The notes beneath the pieces are model-generated. The model was not told the origin of the DNA and ran no database searches. It saw only the letters and a program-made list of their open reading frames with translations. From UBA3210 sp048359995 (GTDB lineage Bacteria > Bacillota_I > Bacilli_A > RFN20 > CAG-449): 64,000 nucleotides of DNA. How positions within the stretch are numbered: the first letter of the stretch is position 1; the number at the start of each line of letters is the position of its first letter. Where the stretch lies: assembly GCA_048359995.1 (NCBI GenBank), contig DBGCPK010000003.1:144057-208056 (forward strand), written 5' to 3'. Below, piece after piece: positions 7,676 through 15,516 of this stretch. A program made the position numbers and the translations under genes.

Positions 7676-8683
7676 TCAGCGGGACAAAGCGTTTGTCAAA
7701 CGACTCTCCTGATTGTACATATTTTCGATGTAAAGTCCGTAGCCGTATTCGATTTTATCGACCAAAACGTGGGTTACCGCGCCGATCAGACGATCGTTTT
7801 GTATGATCGGGGAACCCGACATTCCCGAGTAAACACCGCCCGCTTTGCCGAGCAGATCCTTATCGGTGATTTTGAACGTGATTCCTTTCGTCTCGTCGAG
7901 ATTTTGCGATTTCAACGCGGTGATCTCGATGTCGTAGGCGACGACTTCGTCTCCCTTTGTGCAGGTCAGAATCTGCGCTTTTCCCTTTTTGACTTCGCCC
8001 TGATAGGCGATCTCGTAGGCTTTTCTGCCCGAAATTTCGCCGTTGTACTTTCCGAACATTCCTTTATCCGTATTGACGGCGATGTCGCCGACGGAATTCT
8101 CCAATTTCGTCTGAGAAATCTTCTCCCCCGGATTGTGGTTGGTTCCCTTCGTTACGGAAATCACGTCGTTATAGTAGATTTCACCCGAGGACAGCGTCGC
8201 CAAAGACTTCGTATCGTTGTCGATGACTTCATGGCCCAAAGCGCCGTAATAAAGTTTTTCCGGATCGATATAGGAAAGCGTGCCGACGCCGATGACTTTA
8301 TCTTTGACGTACAACCCGCTTCGGGAAATCTGGTTCACCTGATAAATTTTCAGCGTTTTGCTGATCTCGCGGCTATCTCTCTCGATCGTCAGTTCCACGG
8401 AACTTTGCGCGGAGATTTCTTCGCTCAAATCTTCGATCGAAACGATCTCCTTCGCGTTTGCCTTGACGATGATGTCGCCCTGACGAATATCGCTGTGCGT
8501 CGCCGGATTGTAGATGCCTGCGCCGTACTCCACGTCATACGTTCCCGTGACGACAATGCCTTTGGAATTCATCTTAAAGACGATGTTCTCGCCGGAAGGA
8601 ATCAATTTGACGCGTTCGTCCTTTTTGACCGAAGAAAAAGGGATCGTGAGCATCAAAGCAGCCGAAGCAATTGAAGTAAACAT
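7676..8683 (-). CDS. spoIVB: SpoIVB, sporulation signalling serine protease (S55)
   Basis: The 335-residue protein has an N-terminal hydrophobic anchor or signal (residues 1-18), a PDZ domain (~40-115) and the SpoIVB peptidase domain. Triad residues are visible as His151 (ALGHEVID), Asp274 (ITDKDLL) and Ser289 (SGMSGSPIIQND). In Bacillus it is secreted from the forespore and triggers pro-sigma-K processing through SpoIVFA/FB. GAGGTG lies 5 bases before the ATG. The recN-spoIVB-spo0A order is strongly conserved in spore formers. Confidence 0.95.
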   Translation of the reverse strand: MFTSIASAALMLTIPFSSVKKDERVKLIPSGENIVFKMNSKGIVVTGTYDVEYGAGIYNPATHSDIRQGDIIVKANAKEIVSIEDLSEEISAQSSVELTIERDSREISKTLKIYQVNQISRSGLYVKDKVIGVGTLSYIDPEKLYYGALGHEVIDNDTKSLATLSSGEIYYNDVISVTKGTNHNPGEKISQTKLENSVGDIAVNTDKGMFGKYNGEISGRKAYEIAYQGEVKKGKAQILTCTKGDEVVAYDIEITALKSQNLDETKGITFKITDKDLLGKAGGVYSGMSGSPIIQNDRLIGAVTHVLVDKIEYGYGLYIENMYNQESRLTNALSR

Positions 8684-8743
8684 ATTTTCACCTCTCAGCC
8701 GTTATTGTTCGCCGTTCCCTTGAAATTCCGATGGAAGTTTTTG

Positions 8744-10402
8744 CTAATTTTTCATCGATTCCGCTAAATTCTTCGCCGCCGCGCGCTCCGTTTCGCCGAC
8801 TTTGCCGCCGGACAGCATTTTAGCGATCTCCGCGATCGTTTCTTCTCCGTTCAGTTCGCGGATTTCCGTGCGCGTAGTCACGTCGTCGCTGAATTTACGC
8901 ACGAAATAGGTCGTATCTCCGACGGCCGCCATCTGAGGAAGATGCGTGATGACGATGCATTGGGAAATTCGACTCAGATTGCGAATTTTTTTCGCCACGA
9001 GAACGCCGACAGTCGCCGAAATTCCGGTGTCGATTTCATCGAAAATGATCGTCCCCACCGGATGGAAACGGTTGAAGACGAGTTTATACGCCAGATGGAT
9101 ACGGCTGGTTTCTCCCAAAGAAGCGACGGAAGCCAGCGGAAGAAATTTCGAACCGACATTGGCTCTGAGAAGAAATTTTACCCCGTCCTTTCCATATTCG
9201 TTCAAATTCGCCGATGAAATCAGCACCTTGAAAGCCGCGCCGTTGAGAGAAAGCGACTGAAATTGGAGATTCATCTCCGCTTCCATCTTTTTCGCACCGT
9301 CACGACGGAACGTAGAAAGTTTTTCCGCCAGAGACGCACACCGATCCGCGGCGCTTTGAATTCTTCTCTCCTGCTCGGCGGCTATCTCTTCGTAACGGGC
9401 TATTTCGTCCGCGTCGTTTTTCGCCGTTTCCAAATAAGCGAGAATTTCCGCCGTACTCCGCCCGTATTTTCTTCTCAAAGGCGCCAATTCCGACTTTCTC
9501 TGTCGCAAAAATTCAAGACGGTCTTTCGATTGATTCAACCTTTCGAATTCCGATTGAAGATTTTGAAAGCAATCTTCCAAATCGTAATAAAGCGATTCGA
9601 ATCGTTCGGATTGTTCGGCAAAGCGATCGTCGCGGATCTGCGCCAATTCCTTTTTCGAAAGGTACAGATCTTCGGAGGCCTTTCGGTAATGATTTTCAAA
9701 CTCGCCGTAGGCCGAACAGATCTTCTCAAAAGAATTCAGACGAAGCAATTCTTCGTCGATCTCTTCGATTTCGTTTTCTCCGATCCGAGCTTTTTCTATC
9801 TCGTCGATGGCGTATTCGAGAAATTCGACGTCTTCGAATCCTTCCTTTTTTTCTTTCAGCCGACGATACTCTTCGAGTTCGTTCCGATAAATGCGATACG
9901 CTTCCCCGTACTCCGAAAGGAGGCTTCCGAAATCCGACGAAGCGCTGTCGGTCAGATATTCATCGAGATAATCGATCTGATGCTTTTCGTCGAAAAAGGA
10001 AGTATCCTTGTGCTGAGAGTGAATGTCGACGATATTTTCCATAATTTCCCTCAGCGCGCTTTGAGGCACGCTCTGGTAATTGATCTTGCAGAACGACTTT
10101 CCGTTCTCCAAAGTGCGCGAAACGACCAAAATTCGGTCTTCACCGATCAAATCGTACTTCGCGTTAATCGTTCGGATCAATTCCTCGTTTTCCAGATAGA
10201 AAGTTCCGGTAATCGAGGCTTTTTTCTCCTCATTCCTGATTTTGTCGTAATCCGAGCGATTTCCTTTCAGCAAACCGATCGCGTCGATGATGATCGATTT
10301 TCCCGCGCCGGTTTCGCCCAAAAGAATGTTCATTCCCTCCTTAAAGGAAATCTCGATATCTTCGATGATTGCAAAATTTTTGATAGATAACGTTTTCAGC
10401 AT
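8744..10402 (-). CDS. recN: DNA repair protein RecN (SMC-like ATPase)
   Basis: This 552-residue SMC-family ATPase acts in double-strand break repair. The N-terminal half-domain carries Walker A (LGETGAGKSIIIDAIGLL), a coiled-coil region spans roughly residues 155-370, and the C-terminal half has a signature-type segment (ASLGETSRIHLAYKLV) and Walker B (TIIFDEIDTGIS). Length is the family norm. It follows xseB closely with GGGGGATT as ribosome site, and leads into spoIVB. Confidence 0.95.
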   Translation of the reverse strand: MLKTLSIKNFAIIEDIEISFKEGMNILLGETGAGKSIIIDAIGLLKGNRSDYDKIRNEEKKASITGTFYLENEELIRTINAKYDLIGEDRILVVSRTLENGKSFCKINYQSVPQSALREIMENIVDIHSQHKDTSFFDEKHQIDYLDEYLTDSASSDFGSLLSEYGEAYRIYRNELEEYRRLKEKKEGFEDVEFLEYAIDEIEKARIGENEIEEIDEELLRLNSFEKICSAYGEFENHYRKASEDLYLSKKELAQIRDDRFAEQSERFESLYYDLEDCFQNLQSEFERLNQSKDRLEFLRQRKSELAPLRRKYGRSTAEILAYLETAKNDADEIARYEEIAAEQERRIQSAADRCASLAEKLSTFRRDGAKKMEAEMNLQFQSLSLNGAAFKVLISSANLNEYGKDGVKFLLRANVGSKFLPLASVASLGETSRIHLAYKLVFNRFHPVGTIIFDEIDTGISATVGVLVAKKIRNLSRISQCIVITHLPQMAAVGDTTYFVRKFSDDVTTRTEIRELNGEETIAEIAKMLSGGKVGETERAAAKNLAESMKN

Positions 10403-10434
10403 AGGTAATCCCCCAAAAAATTACTGATTTACTA

Positions 10435-10629
10435 CTAAAAATCTTCTTCTTTCTCAGCCATCAAGGTAACCCGACTCGTGGCCTGCTCCAATTCCTTTTT
10501 GAGTTCCTCGCTCAGTTTCAGGCAACGTTCGTAGATGCCGATCGATTCTTCAAAAGGCGTCTTTTCATCTTGAAGTTGAGCGACAAGTTCGTTCAATTCG
10601 TTCAATCTCTGTTCAAAATTCTTCTCCAT
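10435..10629 (-). CDS. xseB: Exodeoxyribonuclease VII small subunit
   Basis: The 64-residue protein matches XseB: FEQRLNELNELVAQLQ, FEESIGIYERCLKLSEEL and a coiled helical pair, about the usual 60-80 residues. It binds XseA to form the single-strand exonuclease. Its start lies inside the 3' end of xseA (17-base overlap). It ends with three consecutive in-frame stop codons (TAG TAG TAA). Confidence 0.92.
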   Translation of the reverse strand: MEKNFEQRLNELNELVAQLQDEKTPFEESIGIYERCLKLSEELKKELEQATSRVTLMAEKEEDF

Positions 10630-11821
10630 TTTTCTCTGTCCTTTCCACTTTCGCGACGATCTTTCCGTCTTTGAAGATCACTTCGATCGTTTCTCCTGCC
10701 TTGACCTGACTCGCGGCGACGATTTTCCGCTTCTCTTGAACGACGAGGGCGAATCCGTTTTCCGATATTCGATACGGATTCAGCAGAGCGATTTTCTCCT
10801 CGCACAAGCGAAGGTTTTCGTTCCAACGGTTTAACCGATTGCAAATGGCCTCGCGCGCCATATCCCGATTTCTCTCCACCTGATGGATATACATCTTCAA
10901 TCGAAGAGCCGGATTATAGGAAGAAAAAGCGGCGATCGCGTTCAAGAGTCGATTTTGGCAACTCCTGATCCGGTTGACGATCGACTGATGCGCCGAAGAT
11001 TTCAGAAGGACCAGATCTTCGAGCACTTTCTTCGCGTCGGCACAGGATTTTTCCCCCGCTTCGGTCGGTGTGATGCAATAGATGTCCGCGACTTCGTCGA
11101 CCAACGAGCGGTCGATTTGATGTCCGATCGCGCTGATAAGCGGTTTTCTGAGCGACGCGCACTTCCGAACGATTTCCTCTTCGTTGAAGACATTCAAGTC
11201 CTCTTTCGCTCCGCCGCCGCGGGATAAGATGATCGTATCGCAATCGGAAGCGTCCGCGCGTTCCAAATTGCGGAGAATGCTCTTTTTCGCTCCCTCGCCT
11301 TGTACCAAAGACGGATAAACCACGATGTGGCACGGCCAACGAGATAAAAGAGTGTGTTTCAGATCCTGCACGGCCGCTCCGGAAGATGAGGTGATCAAGG
11401 CGATCTTTCTCGGATAGGGATCGATCGTCTTTTTCATCCGATCGAAAATCCCCTCTGCTTTCAGTTTCTTTTTCAGCGCTTCCAATTCCAAGAGATACTT
11501 TCCGACCCCATAAGGCTCCATACTATACGCGTAGATCTGATACGTTCCTCCTTTTTCGTAAAGGCCGATCCTTCCGAAGAGGAGAACCTGATCGCCGTCT
11601 TCGACCGGATATTTCATCTTCGCGACGTTGGTCGAAAACATCATGCAGGCGATCTTGCCGTTTTCGTCTTTCAGCGAAAAATAATAATGCCCGGTATAAT
11701 GCTTCACCAGATTCGATATTTCTCCGCGAACGTATACCCGCGATAAAAAGGGATCACCCTCAATCCGATTCTTGATATAGAAATTCAAAGTCGTAACGTC
11801 GAGAATCTTGGTTTCGTTCAT
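10613..11821 (-). CDS. xseA: Exodeoxyribonuclease VII large subunit
   Basis: The 402-residue subunit has an N-terminal OB-fold (YVRGEISNLVKHYTGHYYFSLKDE), followed by the catalytic domain with ALITSSSGAAVQD, ILSRGGGAKEDL and SAIGHQIDRSLVDEVAD, and a coiled-coil C-terminal part. The complex degrades single-stranded DNA from both ends. The ATG overlaps the nusB stop (ATGA), so both are coupled. The C-terminus is slightly shorter than the E. coli protein, as is normal in Bacillota. Confidence 0.95.
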   Translation of the reverse strand: MNETKILDVTTLNFYIKNRIEGDPFLSRVYVRGEISNLVKHYTGHYYFSLKDENGKIACMMFSTNVAKMKYPVEDGDQVLLFGRIGLYEKGGTYQIYAYSMEPYGVGKYLLELEALKKKLKAEGIFDRMKKTIDPYPRKIALITSSSGAAVQDLKHTLLSRWPCHIVVYPSLVQGEGAKKSILRNLERADASDCDTIILSRGGGAKEDLNVFNEEEIVRKCASLRKPLISAIGHQIDRSLVDEVADIYCITPTEAGEKSCADAKKVLEDLVLLKSSAHQSIVNRIRSCQNRLLNAIAAFSSYNPALRLKMYIHQVERNRDMAREAICNRLNRWNENLRLCEEKIALLNPYRISENGFALVVQEKRKIVAASQVKAGETIEVIFKDGKIVAKVERTEKNGEEF

Positions 11822-12216
11822 AGCACTTTGTCTAAGATCGCATGAATATATTTGTAATCGTTATCGTCGAGATACTTTTTTGCCAGCTGAACCGAAATAT
11901 CGATCATCTCCGCTTTATTGCAGGCATCTGTATAGCGGTATTCTCCGATCGCGAAAAGAAGAATCGCGTGGGCGACCAAATTGATCCTTTCCAGCGTCCA
12001 TTTTCTCAGATGAGCCGCGATCACCTCATCGATCTCTTTCTGATGAAGCAGCGCCTTCACGCAAACCTCCTTGGCAAAAATCGAAATATCGTCATATGGC
12101 ATTTCGAAAACCCCTTCCATCACTCCGACGAGATCATCGCGATCCATTCGCCGATAGAAGAGATATTGATAGACGGCAAACATGATTTTTTCTTGCTCTT
12201 TATTTCTGCTCAGCAT
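11818..12216 (-). CDS. nusB: Transcription antitermination factor NusB
   Basis: The 132-residue all-helical protein has the NusB pattern: SRNKEQEKIMFAVYQYL at the N-terminus, WTLERINLVAHAILLFAIGEY in the middle and AEMIDISVQLAKKYLDDNDYKYIHAILDKVL at the end (given here only as family landmarks). It works with NusE/S10 in rRNA antitermination. The Asp23-family gene lies upstream and xseA downstream, as in Bacillus. Confidence 0.92.
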   Translation of the reverse strand: MLSRNKEQEKIMFAVYQYLFYRRMDRDDLVGVMEGVFEMPYDDISIFAKEVCVKALLHQKEIDEVIAAHLRKWTLERINLVAHAILLFAIGEYRYTDACNKAEMIDISVQLAKKYLDDNDYKYIHAILDKVL

Positions 12217-12256
12217 AAGAATTCCTCGTTCGACTTAAAAAAGAAGTCCGACGGAC

Positions 12257-12592
12257 TTACAAAATCGACACCACTTTGACCTTGATCGAAAAAGGAACCA
12301 GTTCGACCATCGAGTTGATATCTTCCGCGATCTGCTGCTGAATGTCGGTGCAGATTTTTTCGATATTGTTCCCCTGCTTGATCTTGACCTGAACGTTGAT
12401 CTGTACTTTGCCGTTAGTAATCTCGCACGAAACCGGTTTATGAAACGAAAAAACGAATTTGCTCTGATTTTTCGCCGTCTGAACGCCGTTGATGTGGTTG
12501 GTCGCACAGGAAATGATTTCCTCAAAACAATTTTTGGATATCCCCAGTTTGCCTCTCTTGGAAAAATTTTCGATGTAAACGTACTCTGCCAT
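12257..12592 (-). CDS. Asp23/Gls24 family envelope stress protein (YqhY-like)
   Basis: The 111-residue protein fits the Asp23/YqhY family, with KLGISKNCFEEIISCATN, KPVSCEITNGKVQINVQVKI and a C-terminal VELVPFSIKVKVVSI. YqhY-type members in this position, ahead of nusB, are linked to lipid metabolism and envelope stress; the exact job is unclear. I place the start at the ATG at 12592 with AGGTGG just upstream, not at the GTG three codons earlier, which would overlap the ribosome site. Confidence 0.85.
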   Translation of the reverse strand: MAEYVYIENFSKRGKLGISKNCFEEIISCATNHINGVQTAKNQSKFVFSFHKPVSCEITNGKVQINVQVKIKQGNNIEKICTDIQQQIAEDINSMVELVPFSIKVKVVSIL

Positions 12593-12614
12593 AACAACCA
12601 CCTTTATCTATTTT

Positions 12615-12643
12615 ATTATAGTGAAAAAAAAGCCTGATTACAA
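12615..12643 (-). promoter_or_regulatory. Predicted sigma-A promoter for the Asp23-nusB-xseAB-recN run
   Basis: On the minus strand TTGTAA (12638-12643) and TATAAT (12615-12620) are 17 bases apart, and the start codon lies 22 bases past the -10. A short stem with a T-run just upstream (around 12645-12660) may end the NYN gene. Confidence 0.6.
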
Positions 12644-12701
12644 TAAAACGCTTTAAAAATGCGTCGTTTCCAGCGAAAACGAAATGTGGGAACTTTCACC
12701 C

Positions 12702-13481
12702 TCACGATTTTCTTTTCCTACCGCCTTTGCACCGATATGCCACAATCGTTACTTTTCCCTTTCCTGGATAGCGTTTCATTTCGTAAATATCCGGAAATGC
12801 TTCAATGAATTTCGGTAATTTGATATATCCAAACGTCCGCACATCGAAATCGGGTTTGACTCTTTTAATGAATTGCCCCGCGGCACTGACATTGACATAG
12901 CCTTCGTCGTCTTGATATTTGTCCGATGCCAAACGTAGCAAGGAATGAACGATTTTAGGGTCTTCCTCGGAATTTGTCCGGACGTTACACCCTTTCACGT
13001 CTTCGCTCTCTTTGGCCTCTATTTGCTTCTCATCGTTCACATCGTCGGCGATATTTTCCAAAAAGACAAATTCGTCGCAACTATTTCGGAAAGATTCCGG
13101 TGTCTTTTTCTCTCCGACGCCGATCACATAAACACCCGACTCGTGTAAATAGATCGCCAAAGGCGTATAATCGCTGTCGCTGGCGACGATGACAAACGCG
13201 TCGTAAATTGATTTATGCAGAAGATTCACCGCATCAATGACCAAAGCCATGTCCGTCGCATTCTTGCCGTGTACGTAATCGAATTGCTGCTCCGCTTTAA
13301 TAGCCAATCTTTTCAGTTCGTTTTCCCAACTTCTCAAAGCTATTTTTTTCCAATTGCCATAAGCTCGCTTGACGACGATTCTTCCAAATGTGGAAATCTC
13401 CCGAATGACGCTTTCGATTTTCATTACCTGCGTATTGTCCGCATCGATTAAAAGCACGATATTTTTTAAATTGTCCATCAT
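12702..13481 (-). CDS. NYN-domain putative RNase with C-terminal OST-HTH/LOTUS domain
   Basis: The 259-residue protein begins with a NYN (PIN-like) domain: IVLLIDADNTQ with an acidic residue cluster, KNATDMALVIDAVNLL and FVIVASDSDYTPLA, which supply the Asp residues of the metal site. The C-terminal ~75 residues (VHSLLRLASDKYQDDEGYVNVSAAGQFI...FPDIYEM) look like an OST-HTH/LOTUS RNA-binding domain. This LabA/YacP-relative architecture is common in bacteria; targets are unknown. GGAG precedes ATG ATG at 13481/13478; either may be used. It stands alone between two transcription ends, with somewhat more A+T than its neighbours. Confidence 0.82.
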   Translation of the reverse strand: MMDNLKNIVLLIDADNTQVMKIESVIREISTFGRIVVKRAYGNWKKIALRSWENELKRLAIKAEQQFDYVHGKNATDMALVIDAVNLLHKSIYDAFVIVASDSDYTPLAIYLHESGVYVIGVGEKKTPESFRNSCDEFVFLENIADDVNDEKQIEAKESEDVKGCNVRTNSEEDPKIVHSLLRLASDKYQDDEGYVNVSAAGQFIKRVKPDFDVRTFGYIKLPKFIEAFPDIYEMKRYPGKGKVTIVAYRCKGGRKRKS

Positions 13482-13510
13482 TATTCTCCTTCTATATATT
13501 AGCATTCCTT

Positions 13511-13542
13511 AAAAAAAAAATCCGCAGATTTCTCCGCGGATT
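13511..13542 (-). terminator. Rho-independent terminator of the maltodextrin operon
   Basis: On the minus strand AATCCGC and GCGGATT pair, with inner AGA/TCT pairing, and a run of at least eight T follows. It lies directly after the msmK-type ATPase gene. Confidence 0.9.
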
Positions 13543-13554
13543 TGAAATTTGCTT

Positions 13555-15504
13555 TTAGCAGATTCGCATATCGATTTCGATCTGATACACTTCGACATCG
13601 TTCCCGTCGAAATAGACGTTCACTTCTTTTTCATTGAATCCCCTGTCGACGTTGATCAGGATGCTCTGACCGTCGATATCTAGTTTCGCATAGCAGACAT
13701 TGCCGTAGTCGACGATTTCCAGAACTTTCGCGTGCAATCCTTGACCCGGTTCGCCGATATGGATATTGTCTCGGTCGATGACGTATTTGTACTGCTTCTT
13801 GTAGCAAGACGGTCCTTCGATAGTCGTGATCTTCACGACTTTTTCCATCGGAGAATGCACCAAGACATTGTCGATGTTGTAATAGAACTTGACTCTGGAT
13901 TTGACGTAAAGTTTTTCTTCCGTCCCTTCCATTCCGGTGGCTTCGACCAATTTGCCATCTTTCTTCACAAAATTGACCTTTTCTTTCTGCTTGATGAAAG
14001 TTCCCAAAAGCGATTCGCTCTTTTGAACCGGTTCGAGAAGCACTTCGTCTCCGGAAACTAAACGCAACCTATCGTTGTGCAAAGAGAATGAGAATTTATC
14101 TCCCGCTTTGACGCTCTTATCGGTTTTCAGATAAAGATAACTGTCGCCGAGTTTCAACGTAACCAATTTTACGTCGCCGAAAGTTTCCACTTTATGCACA
14201 TCGAGTTTGAAATCCTTGCCATCGTCGATACAGGCATCCGGAGAGATTTGGATATCCACCGAATCTCTATTACCGAGAACATCTTTGAAGACTTTCGGCA
14301 AAGCCACTTTGGATCCCAGCAAATCGATTTTTCCGTCGGACAGAATGTTCGCCGTAACCGTCGTGAAATGCGGGATATCTTCCAGCAAAGTGAGTTCGCT
14401 CTCTTTGTCGAAGAGGTGGATTCGATCCGTGTCGACCTTGACGTTGAGTATGTCGCCGATTTCGTAAGTAACGCCGGAAGGAATCTTGATGATGATTTGA
14501 TTTTTGCTTTTCAAACTGATCTCTTCATCCAAGGAAAGTTGACCGTAGATGATCGATTCGTTGCCCAATTGCTCGATGACATTGACTTTGGCCTTAATTC
14601 CGGTTTCTTCTTTGCAGACGCTCAAATGATCCGGACGGATGCCGAGAATGACCGGCGTCACTCCGTCGAGATAGTTGCTATGCACTTTGGCGACGGTTTC
14701 GTACGGCACATCGAACTTTTTGCCGTCGTCAAACGTGACGACGACGTTTTCTCCCTCGCGTTTCAATGTAACGTCGAAGAAGTTCATCTGCGGCGTGCCG
14801 ATGAATCCGGCGACGAATTTGTTTTTCGGTTTGTTGTAAAGGTTCAACGGCGTGTCGATCTGCTGAACGTAACCCAGTTTCATGACGACGATTCTCGTTC
14901 CCATCGTCATCGCTTCGACCTGATCGTGGGTAACGTAGATAAACGTCGTCTGCAATTTCTTGTGCAGTTTGGTGATTTCGGTACGCATCTGCGCGCGGAG
15001 TTTCGCGTCGAGGTTGGATAACGGTTCGTCCAGAAGGAAGACTTTCGGATTTCGGACGATCGCCCGTCCCAGCGCGACTCTCTGCCTCTGCCCACCCGAC
15101 ATCGCTTTCGGTTTTCTTTCCAAATACTCTTCGATGTCGAGAATCCGCGCGGCTTCGAGAACTCTTTCCTTGATCTGATCGTTCGGAACGTGCTTGTTCT
15201 TCAAACTGAAAGCCATATTGTCATAAACGGTCATATGCGGATACAAGGCGTAATTCTGGAACACCATCGCGATATCGCGGTCTTTCGGTTCCATATCGTT
15301 GACTAGGGTATCACCGATGAACAAGTCTCCGGCGGTGATTTCTTCCAAACCGGCGATCATTCGAAGCGTCGTCGATTTTCCGCAGCCGGAAGGACCGACG
15401 AAGACGATGAATTCCTTGTCCTCGATGTCGATGTTGAAATCGTTGACCGCCTTGTGGCCGTTTTCATATACTTTGTAGATATGACTGAGTCTTAAATTTG
15501 CCAT
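13555..15504 (-). CDS. Maltodextrin ABC transporter ATPase, MsmK/MalK type, with long C-terminal extension
   Basis: The 649-residue protein has a standard MalK-family ATPase in residues 1-~235: VGPSGCGKSTTLRMIAGL (Walker A), MSGGQRQRVALGRAIVRNP (signature), LLDEPLSNLDAK (Walker B) and the switch His in THDQVEAMT. Residues ~236-365 form the usual OB/TOBE regulatory domain (GFIGTPQMNF, LGIRPDHL). Residues ~366-649 are extra: relatives end near 370. This extension looks like further beta-rich TOBE-like repeats, but I do not recognise it. It would energise the MalF/MalG permease from the cytoplasmic side. Confidence 0.9.
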   Translation of the reverse strand: MANLRLSHIYKVYENGHKAVNDFNIDIEDKEFIVFVGPSGCGKSTTLRMIAGLEEITAGDLFIGDTLVNDMEPKDRDIAMVFQNYALYPHMTVYDNMAFSLKNKHVPNDQIKERVLEAARILDIEEYLERKPKAMSGGQRQRVALGRAIVRNPKVFLLDEPLSNLDAKLRAQMRTEITKLHKKLQTTFIYVTHDQVEAMTMGTRIVVMKLGYVQQIDTPLNLYNKPKNKFVAGFIGTPQMNFFDVTLKREGENVVVTFDDGKKFDVPYETVAKVHSNYLDGVTPVILGIRPDHLSVCKEETGIKAKVNVIEQLGNESIIYGQLSLDEEISLKSKNQIIIKIPSGVTYEIGDILNVKVDTDRIHLFDKESELTLLEDIPHFTTVTANILSDGKIDLLGSKVALPKVFKDVLGNRDSVDIQISPDACIDDGKDFKLDVHKVETFGDVKLVTLKLGDSYLYLKTDKSVKAGDKFSFSLHNDRLRLVSGDEVLLEPVQKSESLLGTFIKQKEKVNFVKKDGKLVEATGMEGTEEKLYVKSRVKFYYNIDNVLVHSPMEKVVKITTIEGPSCYKKQYKYVIDRDNIHIGEPGQGLHAKVLEIVDYGNVCYAKLDIDGQSILINVDRGFNEKEVNVYFDGNDVEVYQIEIDMRIC

Positions 15505-15516
15505 TACATTTTCCTC

